Notes: generated from the sequence alone by a model not told the origin. Positions 8,979 through 19,575 are shown, counted from the first letter of the stretch. The stretch is DNA of 64,000 bases from Henricia sp. BOLD:AAB3569 (GCA_037783545.1 JBBELK010000376.1:310001-374000), one strand, 5' to 3'. Translations and numbers: made by a program.

Positions 8979-9279
8979 GAGTTGGGTCTCACCGTATTGT
9001 CTGGGTTGCGAGTAGACTACTGTTCTCGAGTGCGGTCCCGCTGCTGATCCACACGGGGACTTTTGTCTGCTGCGTTTCCGCCCTGGACCGGTTCGCCCCT
9101 CCTCAGTCAAACCTGGTCACCCCGGCCTTCGCCAGATTGACCATGCCGATGCCGAGCTCAGCGTGGACACCCGATCGTCACAGTAGAAACAAACCCACAT
9201 AGACTCCCGAACTCATGCGATCCGCCAACCCCGGCTTCCAAAGTGGCTGGATTACAGGCGCACGCCACAACGCCCAGCC
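8979..9279 (-). ncRNA. SRP RNA (7SL), unit 2 (reference description)
   Basis: About 301 nt, the usual animal length. RNA core of the signal recognition particle, which pauses translation and docks secretory ribosomes at the ER. Minus strand, 5' to 3': Alu-domain start GGCTGGGCG with the CCTGTAATCC turn; the stretch CGATCGGGTGTCC and CTCGGCAT as in human 7SL; GGGGTGACCAGGTTTG; the helix 6 loop region TGAGGAGGGGCGAACCGG; helix 8 GGGCGGAAACGCAGCAG with a GAAA loop closed by GCG/CGC (human has a weaker closing pair); AAAGTCCCCGTG and GCTGATCC-like 3' strand; terminal GGTGAGACCC, then T-run. The 3' end is placed at the last base before TTTT. Plus-strand change in this unit: caccgtatt for caccttatt. 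Confidence 0.95.
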
Positions 9280-9290
9280 AATGAGCAGTT

Positions 9291-9301
9291 GAAAATAAAT
9301 T
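9291..9301 (-). promoter_or_regulatory. TATA-like element upstream of SRP RNA (example, unit 2)
   Basis: Minus strand ATTTATTTTC lies ~12-22 bases before the SRP RNA 5' end and is kept in nearly all units. Animal 7SL genes use upstream as well as internal pol III elements; the role here is an inference. Confidence 0.3.
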
Positions 9302-9333
9302 CTCATGAACTTTTCTCAAAAACCTCACCCGAC

Positions 9334-9343
9334 AAAAAAAAAA
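9334..9343 (-). terminator. Pol III T-run after tRNA-like gene (example, unit 2)
   Basis: Ten T on the minus strand, ~25 bases past the tRNA-like 3' end and ~55 bases before the SRP RNA. The run is the most length-variable part of the unit (about 6-14 A on the plus strand, often broken by g, c or t), so read-through into SRP RNA may differ between units. Confidence 0.55.
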
Positions 9344-9368
9344 GAATACCCTTTAACAAATCACAAAC

Positions 9369-9449
9369 CGTCGTGGGCAGGATTCGAACCTACGCGGGAC
9401 ATCCCATTGGATTTTAAGTCCAACTTCTTAACCACTCGGCCACCGCGAC
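9369..9449 (-). tRNA. tRNA-Leu(UAA)-like, unit 2 (type C, reference description)
   Basis: 81 nt, type II tRNA. Acceptor GTCGCGG/CCACGAC pairs except position 5-68 (C-A). Anticodon arm TTGGA-CTTAAAA-TCCAA, anticodon TAA (Leu), very like animal tRNA-Leu(UAA). The long variable arm has GGG/CCC. T arm GTAGG-TTCGAAT-CCTGC pairs fully. A box TGGCCGAGTGG and B box GGTTCGAATCC are intact. The D stem is broken (GCC against GAA, two of three pairs lost) in this and all other copies, so tRNA function is doubtful. It lies 89 bp upstream of the SRP RNA in the same direction and may serve as its pol III promoter element. Confidence 0.65.
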
Positions 9450-9684
9450 CTTCGATAAAACAAGTCAGTGGCAGCATCAACACTAGTTTACAAGACTGCA
9501 ATATCAGTAATGATTCCAACGATGACAAATAAAATATCGTCCCCAACAGTGGCCAATCTTTATGCTTGTTAGGTTATAAAGCTCAGCCAAGACCATCTTT
9601 ACAGCTGCGCTCTTTGTGCCAACCCAAAGGCGGCCTCGTTGGGAAGTATTCGCTCCTGTTTCAGAGAGAACGAAAAAAAGAAAA

Positions 9685-9985
9685 GAGTTGGGTCTCACCT
9701 TATTGTCTGGGTTGCGAGTAGACTACTGTTCTCGAGTGCGGTCCCGCTGCTGATCCACACGGGGACTTTTGTCTGCTGCGTTTCCGCCCTGGACCGGTTC
9801 TCCCCTCCTCAGTCAAACCTGGTCACCCCGGCCTTCGCCAGATTGACCATGCCGATGCCGAGCTCAGCGTGGACACCCGATCGTCACAGTAGAAACAAAC
9901 CCACATAGACTCCCGAACTCATGCGATCCGCCAACCCCGGCTTCCAAAGTGGCTGGATTACAGGCGCACGCCACAACGCCCAGCC
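9685..9985 (-). ncRNA. SRP RNA (7SL), unit 3
   Basis: Plus-strand ggttctcccc for ggttcgcccc, in the helix 6 region; shared only with unit 4. Confidence 0.92.
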
Positions 9986-10075
9986 AATGAACAGTTGAAA
10001 ATAAATTATCATGAACTTTTCTCAAAAACCTCGCCCGACAAAAAAGAAAAGAATACCCTTTAACAAATCACAAGC

Positions 10076-10156
10076 CGTCGTGGGCAGGATTCGAACCTAC
10101 GCGGGACATCCCATTGGATTTTAAGTCCAACTTCTTAACCACTCGGCCACCGCGAC
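10076..10156 (-). tRNA. tRNA-Leu(UAA)-like, unit 3
   Basis: Type C: B box and T stem intact, D stem broken. Confidence 0.6.
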
Positions 10157-10391
10157 CTTCGATAAAACAAGTCAGTGGCAGCATCAACACTAGTTTACAA
10201 GACTGCAATATCAGTAATGATTCCAACGATGACAAATAAAATATCGTCCCCAACAGTGGCCAATCTTTATGCTTGTTAGGTTATAAAGCTCAGCCAAGAC
10301 CATCTTTACAGCTGCGCTCTTTGTGCCAACCCAAAGGCGGCCTCGTTGGGAAGTATTCGCTCCTGTTTCAGAGAGAACGAAAAAAAGAAAA

Positions 10392-10692
10392 GAGTTGGGT
10401 CTCACCTTATTGTCTGGGTTGCGAGTAGACTACTGTTCTCGAGTGCGGTCCCGCTGCTGATCCACACGGGGACTTTTGTCTGCTGCGTTTCCGCCCTGGA
10501 CCGGTTCTCCCCTCCTCAGTCAAACCTGGTCACCCCGGCCTTCGCCAGATTGACCATGCCGATGCCGAGCTCAGCGTGGACACCCGATCGTCACAGTAGA
10601 AACAAACCCACATAGACTCCCGAACTCATGCGATCCGCCAACCCCGGCTTCCAAAGTGGCTGGATTACAGGCGCACGCCACAACGCCCAGCC
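10392..10692 (-). ncRNA. SRP RNA (7SL), unit 4
   Basis: Same ggttctcccc change as unit 3, showing that the two are recent duplicates. Confidence 0.92.
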
Positions 10693-10782
10693 AATGAGCA
10701 GTTGAAAATAAATTATCATGAACTTTTCTCAAAAACCTCGCCCGACAAAAAAGAAAAGAATACCCTTTAACAAATCACAAAC

Positions 10783-10863
10783 CGTCGTGGGCAGGATTCG
10801 AACTTACGCGGGACATCCCATTGGATTTTAAGTCCAACTTCTTAACCACTCGGCCACCGCGAC
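10783..10863 (-). tRNA. tRNA-Leu(UAA)-like, unit 4
   Basis: Type T in a unit whose left flank (aaaaacctcgcc) is of the C kind: a chimeric unit. Confidence 0.5.
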
Positions 10864-11098
10864 CTTCGATAAAACAAGTCAGTGGCAGCATCAACACTCG
10901 TTTACAAGACTGCAATATCAGTAATGATTCCAACGATGACAAATACAATATCGTCCCCAACAGTGGCCAAACTTTATGCTTGTTAGGTTATAAAGCTCAG
11001 CCAAGACTATCTTTACAGCTGCGCTCTTTGTGCCAACCCAAAGGCGGCCTCGTTGGGAAGTATTCGCTCCTGTTTCAGAGAGAACGAAAAAAAGAAAA

Positions 11099-11399
11099 GA
11101 GTTGGGTCTCACCGTACTGTCTGGGTTGCGAGTAGACTACTGTTCTCGAGTGCGGTCCCGCTGCTGATCCACACGGGGACTTTTGTCTGCTGCGTTTCCG
11201 CCCTGGACCGGTTCGCCCCTCCTCAGTCAAACCTGGTCACCCCGGCCTTCGCCAGATTGACCATGCCGATGCCGAGCTCAGCGTGGACACCCGATCGTCA
11301 CAGTAGAAACAAACCCACATAGACTCCCGAACTCATGCGATCCGCCAACCCCGGCTTCCAAAGTGGCTGGATTACAGGCGCACGCCACAACGCCCAGCC
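11099..11399 (-). ncRNA. SRP RNA (7SL), unit 5
   Basis: Plus-strand caccgtactgtc near the RNA 3' end for caccttattgtc. Confidence 0.92.
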
Positions 11400-11488
11400 A
11401 ATGAGCAGTTGAAAATAAATTCTCATGAACTTTTCTCAAAAACCTCACCCGACAAAAAAAAAAGAATACCCTTTAACAAATCACAAAC

Positions 11489-11569
11489 CGTCGTGGGCAG
11501 GATTCGAACCTACGCGGGACATCCCATTGGATTTTAAGTCCAACTTCTTAACCACTCGGCCACCGCGAC
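11489..11569 (-). tRNA. tRNA-Leu(UAA)-like, unit 5
   Basis: Type C. Confidence 0.6.
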
Positions 11570-11804
11570 CTTCGATAAAACAAGTCAGTGGCAGCATCAA
11601 CACTAGTTTACAAGACTGCAATATCAGTAATTATTCCAACGATGACAAATAAAATATCGTCCCCAACAGTGGCCAATCTTTATGCTTGTTAGGTTATAAA
11701 GCTCAGCCAAGACCATCTTTACAGCTGCGCTCTTTGTGCCAACCCAAAGGCGGCCTCGTTGGGAAGTATTCGCTCCTGTTTCAGAGAGAACGAAAAAAAG
11801 AAAA

Positions 11805-12105
11805 GAGTTGGGTCTCACCTTATTGTCTGTGTTGCGAGTAGACTACTGTTCTCAAGTGCGGTCCCGCTGCTGATCCACACGGGGACTTTTGTCTGCTGCG
11901 TTTCCGCCCTAGACCGGTTCGCCCCTCCTCAGTCAAACCTGGTCACCCCGGCCTTCGCCAGATTGACCATGCCGATGCCGAGCTCAGCGTGGACACCCGA
12001 TCGTCACAGTAGAAACAAACCCACATAGACTCCCGAACTCATGCGATCCGCCAACCCCGGCTTCCAAAGTGGCTGGATTACAGGCGCACACCACAACGCC
12101 CAGCC
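11805..12105 (-). ncRNA. SRP RNA (7SL), unit 6
   Basis: Most diverged SRP copy of this block: tgtctgtgtt, ctcaagtgcgg, ccctagacc and gcgcacacc on the plus strand. Confidence 0.91.
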
Positions 12106-12195
12106 AATGAGCAGTTGAAAATAAATTATCATGAACTTTTCTCAAAAACCTCGCCCGACAAAAAAAGAAAGAATACCCTTTAACAAATCACAAAC

Positions 12196-12276
12196 CGTCG
12201 TGGGCAGGATTCGAACCTACGCGGGACATCCCATTGGATTTTAAGTCCAACTTCTTAACCACTCGGCCACCGCGAC
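12196..12276 (-). tRNA. tRNA-Leu(UAA)-like, unit 6
   Basis: Type C. Confidence 0.6.
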
Positions 12277-12511
12277 CTTCGATAAAACAAGTCAGTGGCA
12301 GCATCAACACTAGTTTACAAGACTGCAATATCAGTAATGATTCCAACGATGACAAATAAAATATCGTCCCCAACAGTGGCCAATCTTTATGCTTGTTAGG
12401 TTATAAAGCTCAGCCAAGACCACCTTTACAGCTGCGCTCTTTGTGCCAACCCAAAGGCGGCCTCGTTGGGAAGTATTCGCTCCTGTTTCAGAGAGAACGA
12501 AAAAAAGAAAA

Positions 12512-12812
12512 GAGTTGGGTCTCACCTTATTGTCTGGGTTGCGAGTAGACTACTGTTCTCGAGTGCGGTCCCGCTGCTGATCCACACGGGGACTTTTGTC
12601 TGCTGCGTTTCCGCCCTGGACCGGTTCGCCCCTCCTCAGTCAAACCTGGTCACCCCGGCCTTCGCCAGATTGACCATGCCGATGCCGAGCTCAGCGTGGA
12701 CACCCGATCGTCACAGTAGAAACAAACCCACATAGACTCCCGAACTCATGCGATCCGCCAACCCCGGCTTCCAAAGTGGCTGGATTACAGGCGCACGCCA
12801 CAACGCCCAGCC
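12512..12812 (-). ncRNA. SRP RNA (7SL), unit 7
   Basis: Common form; no private change noticed. Confidence 0.92.
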
Positions 12813-12901
12813 AATGAGCAGTTGAAAATAAATTCTCATGAACTTTTCTCAAATACCTCACCCGACAAAAAAAATAAAATACCCTTTAACAAATCACAAA
12901 C

Positions 12902-12982
12902 CGTCGTGGGCAGGATTCGAACTTACGCGGGACATCCCATTGGATTTTAAGTCCAACTTCTTAACCACTCGGCCACCGCGAC
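12902..12982 (-). tRNA. tRNA-Leu(UAA)-like, unit 7
   Basis: Type T; followed by cgataaacc (not cgataaaac), a marker shared with units 8, 14, 17, 23 and 27. Confidence 0.5.
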
Positions 12983-13217
12983 CTTCGATAAACCAAGTCA
13001 GTGGCAGCATCAACACTAGTTTACAAGACTGCAATATCAGTAATGATTCCAACGATGACAAATAAAATATCGTCCCCAACAGTGGCCAAACTTTATGCTT
13101 GTTAGGTTATAAAGCTCAGCCAAGACCACCTTTACAGCTGCGCTCTTTGTGCCAACCCAAAGGCGGCCTCGTTGGGAAGTATTCGCTCCTGTTTCAGAGA
13201 GAACGAAAAAAAGAAAA

Positions 13218-13518
13218 GAGTTGGGTCTCACCTTATTGTCTGGGTTGCGAGTAGACTACTGTTCTCGAGTGCGGTCCCGCTGCTGATCCACACGGGGACT
13301 TTTGTCTGCTGCGTTTCCGCCCTGGACCGGTTCGCCCCTCCTCAGTCAAACCTGGTCACCCCGGCCTTCGCCAGATTGACCATGCCGATGCCGAGCTCAG
13401 CGTGGACACCCGATCGTCACAGTAGAAACAAACCCACATAGACTCCCGAACTCATGCGATCCGCCAACCCCGGCTTCCAAAGTGGCTGGATTACAGGCGC
13501 ACGCCACAACGCCCAGCC
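13218..13518 (-). ncRNA. SRP RNA (7SL), unit 8
   Basis: Common form; no private change noticed. Confidence 0.92.
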
Positions 13519-13607
13519 AATGAGCAGTTGAAAATAAATTCTCATGAACTTTTCTCAAATACCTCACCCGACAAAAAAAATAAAATACCCTTTAACAAAT
13601 CACAAAC

Positions 13608-13688
13608 CGTCGTGGGCAGGATTCGAACTTACGCGGGACATCCCATTGGATTTTAAGTCCAACTTCTTAACCACTCGGCCACCGCGAC
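13608..13688 (-). tRNA. tRNA-Leu(UAA)-like, unit 8
   Basis: Type T with the cgataaacc flank marker. Confidence 0.5.
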
Positions 13689-13923
13689 CTTCGATAAACC
13701 AAGTCAGTGGCAGCATCAACACTAGTTTACAAGACTGCAATATCAGTAATGATTCCAACGATGACAAATAAAATATCGTCCCCAACAGTGGCCAAACTTT
13801 ATGCTTGTTAGGTTATAAAGCTCAGCCAAGACCATCTTTACAGCTGCGCTCTTTGTGCCAACCCAAAGGCGGCCTCGTTGGGAAGTATTCGCTCCTGTTT
13901 CAGAGAGAACGAAAAAAAGAAAA

Positions 13924-14224
13924 GAGTTGGGTCTCACCTTATTGTCTGGGTTGCGAGTAGACTACTGTTCTCGAGTGCGGTCCCGCTGCTGATCCACACG
14001 GGGACTTTTGTCTGCTGCGTTTCCGCCCTGGACCGGTTCGCCCCTCCTCAGTCAAACCTGGTCACCCCGGCCTTCGCCAGATTGACCATGCCGATGCCGA
14101 GCTCAGCGTGGACACCCGATCGTCACAGTAGAAACAATCCCACATAGACTCCCGAACTCATGCGATCCGCCAACCCCGGCTTCCAAAGTGGCTGGATTAC
14201 AGGCGCACGCCACAACGCCCAGCC
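13924..14224 (-). ncRNA. SRP RNA (7SL), unit 9
   Basis: aacaatcccac for aacaaacccac on the plus strand, shared with unit 18 nine units away. Confidence 0.92.
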
Positions 14225-14315
14225 AATGAGCAGTTGAAATTAAATTATCATGAACTTTTCTCAAAAACCTCGCCCGACAAAAAAAAGAAAGAATACCCTT
14301 TAACAAATCACAAAC

Positions 14316-14396
14316 CGTCGTGGGCAGGATTCGAACCTACGCGGGACATCCCATTGGATTTTAAGTCCAACTTCTTAACCACTCGGCCACCGCGAC
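14316..14396 (-). tRNA. tRNA-Leu(UAA)-like, unit 9
   Basis: Type C; followed downstream by aaattatcg, shared with unit 18. Confidence 0.6.
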
Positions 14397-14631
14397 CTTC
14401 GATAAAACAAGTCAGTGGCAGCATCAACACTAGTTTACAAGACTGCAATATCAGTAATGATTCCAACGATGACAAATAAATTATCGTCCCCAACAGTGGC
14501 CAATCTTTATGCTTGTTAGGTTATAAAGCTCAGCCAAGACCATCTTTACAGCTGCGCTCTTTGTGCCAACCCAAAGGCGGCCTCGTTGGGAAGTATTCGC
14601 TCCTGTTTCAGAGAGAACGAAAAAAAGAAAA

Positions 14632-14932
14632 GAGTTGGGTCTCACCTTATTGTCTGGGTTGCGAGTAGACTACTGTTCTCGAGTGCGGTCCCGCTGCTGA
14701 TCCACACGGGGACTTTTGTCTGCTGCGTTTCCGCCCTGGACCGGTTCGCCCCTTCTCAGTCAAACCTTGTCACCCCGGCCTTCGCCAGATTGACCATGCC
14801 GATGCCGAGCTCAGCGTGGACACCCGATCGTCACAGTAGAAACAAACCCACATAGACTCCCGAACTCATGCGATCCGCCAACCCCGGCTTCCAAAGTGGC
14901 TGGATTACAGGCGCACGCCACAACGCCCAGCC
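14632..14932 (-). ncRNA. SRP RNA (7SL), unit 10
   Basis: Two linked changes, cccttctc and aaccttgtcacc on the plus strand, shared only with unit 19. Confidence 0.92.
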
Positions 14933-15022
14933 AATGAGCAGTTGAAAATAAATTATCATGAACTTTTCTCAAAAACCTCGCCCGACAAAAAAGAAAAGAA
15001 TACCCTTTAACAAATCACAAAC

Positions 15023-15103
15023 CGTCGTGGGCAGGATTCGAACCTACGCGGGACATCCCATTGGATTTTAAGTCCAACTTCTTAACCACTCGGCCACCGC
15101 GAC
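15023..15103 (-). tRNA. tRNA-Leu(UAA)-like, unit 10
   Basis: Type C. Confidence 0.6.
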
Positions 15104-15338
15104 CTTCGATAAAACAAGTCAGTGGCAGCATCAACACTAGTTTACAAGACTGCAATATCAGTAATGATTCCAACGATGACAAATAAAATATCGTCCCCAA
15201 CAGTGGCCAATCTTTATGCTTGTTAGGTTATAAAGCTCAGCCAAGACCATCTTTACAGCTGCGCTCTTTGTGCCAACCCAAAGGCGGCCTCGTTGGGAAG
15301 TATTCGCTCCTGTTTCAGAGAGAACGAAAAAAAGAAAA

Positions 15339-15639
15339 GAGTTGGGTCTCACCTTATTGTCTGGGTTGCGAGTAGACTACTGTTCTCGAGTGCGGTCCCG
15401 CTGCTGATCCACACGGGGACTTTTGTCTGCTGCGTTTCCGCCCTGGACCGGTTCGCCCCTCCTCAGTCAAACCTGGTCACCCCGGCCTTCGCCAGATTGA
15501 CCATGCCGATGCCGAGCTCAGCGTGGACACCCGATCGTCACAGTAGAAACAAACCCACATAGACTCCCGAACTCATGCGATCCGCCAACCCCGGCTTCCA
15601 AAGTGGCTGGATTACAGGCGCACGCCACAACGCCCAGCC
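15339..15639 (-). ncRNA. SRP RNA (7SL), unit 11
   Basis: Common form; no private change noticed. Confidence 0.92.
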
Positions 15640-15728
15640 AATGAGCAGTTGAAAATAAATTATCATGAACTTTTCTCAAATACCTCACCCGACAAAAAAA
15701 AAATAATACCCTTTAACAAATCACAAAC

Positions 15729-15809
15729 CGTCGTGGGCAGGATTCGAACTTACGCGGGACATCCCATTGGATTTTAAGTCCAACTTCTTAACCACTCGGC
15801 CACCGCGAC
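15729..15809 (-). tRNA. tRNA-Leu(UAA)-like, unit 11
   Basis: Type T. Confidence 0.5.
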
Positions 15810-16044
15810 CTTCGATAAAACAAGTCAGTGGCAGCATCAACACTAGTTTACAAGACTGCAATATCAGTAATGATTCCAACGATGACAAATAAAATATCGT
15901 CCCCAACAGTGGCCAAACTTTATGCTTGTTAGGTTATAAAGCTCAGCCAAGACTATCTTTACAGCTGCGCTCTTTGTGCCAACCCAAAGGCGGCCTCGTT
16001 GGGAAGTATTCGCTCCTGTTTCAGAGAGAACGAAAAAAAGAAAA

Positions 16045-16345
16045 GAGTTGGGTCTCACCGTATTGTCTGGGTTGCGAGTAGACTACTGTTCTCGAGTGCG
16101 GTCCCGCTGCTGATCCACACGGGGACTTTTGTCTGCTGCGTTTCCGCCCTGGACCGGTTCGCCCCTCCTCAGTCAAACCTGGTCACCCCGGCCTTCGCCA
16201 GAGTGACCATGCCGATGCCGAGCTCAGCGTGGACACCCGATCGTCACAGTAGAAACAAACCCACATAGACTCCCGAACTCATGCGATCCGCCAACCCCGG
16301 CTTCCAAAGTGGCTGGATTACAGGTGCACGCCACAACGCCCAGCC
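16045..16345 (-). ncRNA. SRP RNA (7SL), unit 12
   Basis: caccgtatt, agagtgacc and aggtgcacg on the plus strand; the first and last are shared with unit 21. Confidence 0.92.
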
Positions 16346-16434
16346 AATGAGCAGTTGAAAATTAATTCTCCTGAACTTTTCTCAAAAACCTCACCCGACA
16401 AAAAAAAAAGAATACCCTTTAACAAATCACAAAC

Positions 16435-16515
16435 CGTCGTGGGCAGGATTCGAACCTACGCGGGACATCCCATTGGATTTTAAGTCCAACTTCTTAACCA
16501 CTCGGCCACCGCGAC
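16435..16515 (-). tRNA. tRNA-Leu(UAA)-like, unit 12
   Basis: Type C. Confidence 0.6.
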
Positions 16516-16750
16516 CTTCGATAAAACAAGTCAGTGGCAGCATCAACACTAGTTTACAAGACTGCAATATCAGTAATTATTCCAACGATGACAAATAAAA
16601 TATCGTCCCCAACAGTGGCCAATCTTTATGCTTGTTAGGTTATAAAGCTCAGCCAAGACCACCTTTACAGCTGCGCTCTTTGTGCCAACCCAAAGGCGGC
16701 CTCGTTGGGAAGTATTCGCTCCTGTTTCAGAGAGAACGAAAAAAAGAAAA

Positions 16751-17051
16751 GAGTTGGGTCTCACCTTATTGTCTGGGTTGCGAGTAGACTACTGTTCTCG
16801 AGTGCGGTCCCGCTGCTGATCCACACGGGGACTTTTGTCTGCTGCGTTTCCGCCCTGGACCGGTTCGCCCCTCCTCAGTCAAACCTGGTCACCCCGGCCT
16901 TCGCCAGATTGACCATGCCGATGCCGAGCTCAGCGTGGACACCCGATCGTCACAGTAGAAACAAACCCACATAGACCCCCGAACTCATGCGATCCGCCAA
17001 CCCCGGCTTCCAAAGTGGCTGGATTACAGGCGCACGCCACAACGCCCAGCC
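16751..17051 (-). ncRNA. SRP RNA (7SL), unit 13
   Basis: atagaccccc for atagactccc in the Alu-domain side. Confidence 0.92.
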
Positions 17052-17140
17052 AATGAGCAGTTGAAAATAAATTCTCATGAACTTTTCTCAAATACCTCAC
17101 CCGACAAAAAAAATAAAATACCCTTTAACAAATCACAAAC

Positions 17141-17221
17141 CGTCGTGGGCAGGATTCGAACTTACGCGGGACATCCCATTGGATTTTAAGTCCAACTTTT
17201 TAACCACTCGGCCACCGCGAC
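17141..17221 (-). tRNA. tRNA-Leu(UAA)-like, unit 13
   Basis: Type T; D arm also changed (AAAAAG for AAGAAG), losing the last D-stem pair. Shared with unit 22. Confidence 0.45.
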
Positions 17222-17456
17222 CTTCGATAAAACAAGTCAGTGGCAGCATCAACACTAGTTTACAAGACTGCAATATCAGTAATGATTCCAACGATGACAA
17301 ATAAAATATCGTCCCCAACAGTGGCCAATCTTTATGCTTGTTAGGTTATAAAGCTCAGCCAAGACCACCTTTACAGCTGCGCTCTTTGTGCCAACCCAGA
17401 GGCGGCCTCGTTGGGAAGTATTCGCTCCTGTTTCAGAGAGAACGAAAAAAAGAAAA

Positions 17457-17757
17457 GAGTTGGGTCTCACCTTATTGTCTGGGTTGCGAGTAGACTACTG
17501 TTCTCGAGTGCGGTCCCGCTGCTGATCCACACGGGGACTTTTGTCTGCTGCGTTTCCGCCCTGGACCGGTTCGCCCCTCCTCAGTCAAACCTGGTCACCC
17601 CGGCCTTCGCCAGATTGACCATGCCGATGCCGAGCTCAGCGTGGACACCCGATCGTCACAGTAGAAACAAACCCACATAGACTCCCGAACTCATGCGATC
17701 CGCCAACCCCGGCTTCCAAAGTGGCTGGATTACAGGCGCACGCCACAACGCCCAGCC
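17457..17757 (-). ncRNA. SRP RNA (7SL), unit 14
   Basis: Common form; no private change noticed. Confidence 0.92.
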
Positions 17758-17846
17758 AATGAGCAGTTGAAAATAAATTCTCATGAACTTTTCTCAAATA
17801 CCTCACCCGACAAAAAAAAAAAAATACCCTTTAACAAATCACAAAC

Positions 17847-17927
17847 CGTCGTGGGCAGGATTCGAACTTACGCGGGACATCCCATTGGATTTTAAGTCCA
17901 ACTTCTTAACCACTCGGCCACCGCGAC
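17847..17927 (-). tRNA. tRNA-Leu(UAA)-like, unit 14
   Basis: Type T with cgataaacc flank. Confidence 0.5.
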
Positions 17928-18163
17928 CTTCGATAAACCAAGTCAGTGGCAGCATCAACACTAGTTTACAAGACTGCAATATCAGTAATGATTCCAACGA
18001 TGACAAATAAAATATCGTCCCCAACAGTGGCCAAACTTTATGCTTGTTAGGTTATAAAGCTCAGCCAAGACCATCTTTACAGCTGCCGTTCTTTGTGCCA
18101 ACCCAAAGGCGGCCTCGTTGGGAAGTATTCGCTCCTGTTTCAGAGAGAACGAAAAAAAGAAAA

Positions 18164-18464
18164 GAGTTGGGTCTCACCTTATTGTCTGGGTTGCGAGTAG
18201 ACTACTGTTCTCGAGTGCGGTCCCGCCGCTGATCCACACGGGGACTTTTGTCTGCTGCGTTTCCGCCCTGGACCGGTTCGCCCCTCCTCAGTCAAACCTG
18301 GTCACCCCGGCCTTCGCCAGATTGACCATGCCGATGCCGAGCTCAGCGTGGACACCCGATCGTCACAGTAGAAACAAACCCACATAGACTCCCGAACTCA
18401 TGCGATCCGCCAACCCCGGCTTCCAAAGTGGCTGGATTACAGGCGCACGCCACAACGCCCAGCC
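18164..18464 (-). ncRNA. SRP RNA (7SL), unit 15
   Basis: cccgccgctg for cccgctgctg on the plus strand, shared with unit 25. Confidence 0.92.
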
Positions 18465-18553
18465 AATGAGCAGTTGAAAATAAATTCTCATGAACTTTTC
18501 TCAAAAACCTCACCCGACAAAAAAAAAAGAATACCCTTTAACAAATCACAAAC

Positions 18554-18634
18554 CGTCGTGGGCAGGATTCGAACCTACGCGGGACATCCCATTGGATTTT
18601 AAGTCCAACTTCTTAACCACTCGGCCACCGCGAC
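18554..18634 (-). tRNA. tRNA-Leu(UAA)-like, unit 15
   Basis: Type C. Confidence 0.6.
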
Positions 18635-18868
18635 CTTCGATAAAACAAGTCAGTGGCAGCATCAACACTAGTTTACAAGACTGCAATATCAGTAATTATT
18701 CCAACGATGACAAATAAAACATCGTCCCCAACAGTGGCCAATCTTTATGTTTGTTAGGTTATAAAGCTCAGCCAAGACCATCTTTACAGCTGCGCTCTTT
18801 GTGCCAACCCAAAGGCGGCCTCGTTGGGAAGTATTCGCTCCTGTTTCAGAGAGAACGAAAAAAGAAAA

Positions 18869-19169
18869 GAGTTGGGTCTCACCTTATTGTCTGGGTTGCG
18901 AGTAGACTACTGTTCTCGAGTGCGGTCCCGCTGCTGATCCACACGGGGACTTTTGTCTGCTGCGTTTCCGCCCTGGACCGGTTCGCCCCTCCTCAGTCAA
19001 ACCTGGTCACCCCGGCCTTCGCCAGATTGACCATGCCGATGCCGAGCTCAGCGTGGACACCCGATCGTCACAGTAGAAACAAACCCACATAGACTCCCGA
19101 ACTCATGCGATCCGCCAACCCCGGCTTCCAAAGTGGCTGGATTACAGGCGCACACCACAACGCCCAGCC
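18869..19169 (-). ncRNA. SRP RNA (7SL), unit 16
   Basis: gcgcacacc on the plus strand; terminator T-run one base shorter than usual, as in unit 26. Confidence 0.92.
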
Positions 19170-19259
19170 AATGAGCAGTTGAAAATAAATTATTATGAAC
19201 TTTTCTCAAAAACCTCGCCCGACAAAAAAAAAAAGAATACCCTTTAACAAATCACAAAC

Positions 19260-19340
19260 CGTCGTGGGCAGGATTCGAACCTACGCGGGACATCCCATTG
19301 GATTTTAAGTCCAACTTCTTAACCACTCGGCCACCGCGAC
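19260..19340 (-). tRNA. tRNA-Leu(UAA)-like, unit 16
   Basis: Type C. Confidence 0.6.
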
Positions 19341-19575
19341 CTTCGATAAAACAAGTCAGTGGCAGCATCAACACTAGTTTACAAGACTGCAATATCAGTA
19401 ATGATTCCAACGATGACAAATAAAATATCGTCCCCAACAGTGGCCAATCTTTATGCTTGTTAGGTTATAAAGCTCAGCCAAGACCACCTTTACAGCTGCG
19501 CTCTTTGTGCCAACCCAAAGGCGGCCTCGTTGGGAAGTATTCGCTCCTGTTTCAGAGAGAACGAAAAAAAGAAAA

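Noticed and set aside
9450-9684. 5S rRNA, U1-U6 snRNA or spliced-leader RNA in the unit spacer
   Set aside because: No recognisable box, Sm site or conserved core of these RNAs was found; a stem around the LINE target is too weak to name.
9361-9698. Minus-strand ORFs of 61 and 64 codons in every unit
   Set aside because: They cover the tRNA-like gene and spacer or T-run; no protein family, and repeat conservation alone explains them.
9639-9908. An 89-codon plus-strand ORF (starting MGSIRSCF) repeated in nearly every unit
   Set aside because: It runs antisense through the SRP RNA and the conservation is explained by that RNA; it starts at TTG and is cut in units with a single change.
9931-9990. 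Alu or other 7SL-derived SINE
   Set aside because: Each copy has the complete S domain with helix 6 and helix 8 motifs and differs from human 7SL throughout, so it is an SRP RNA gene and not a processed SINE or human contamination.
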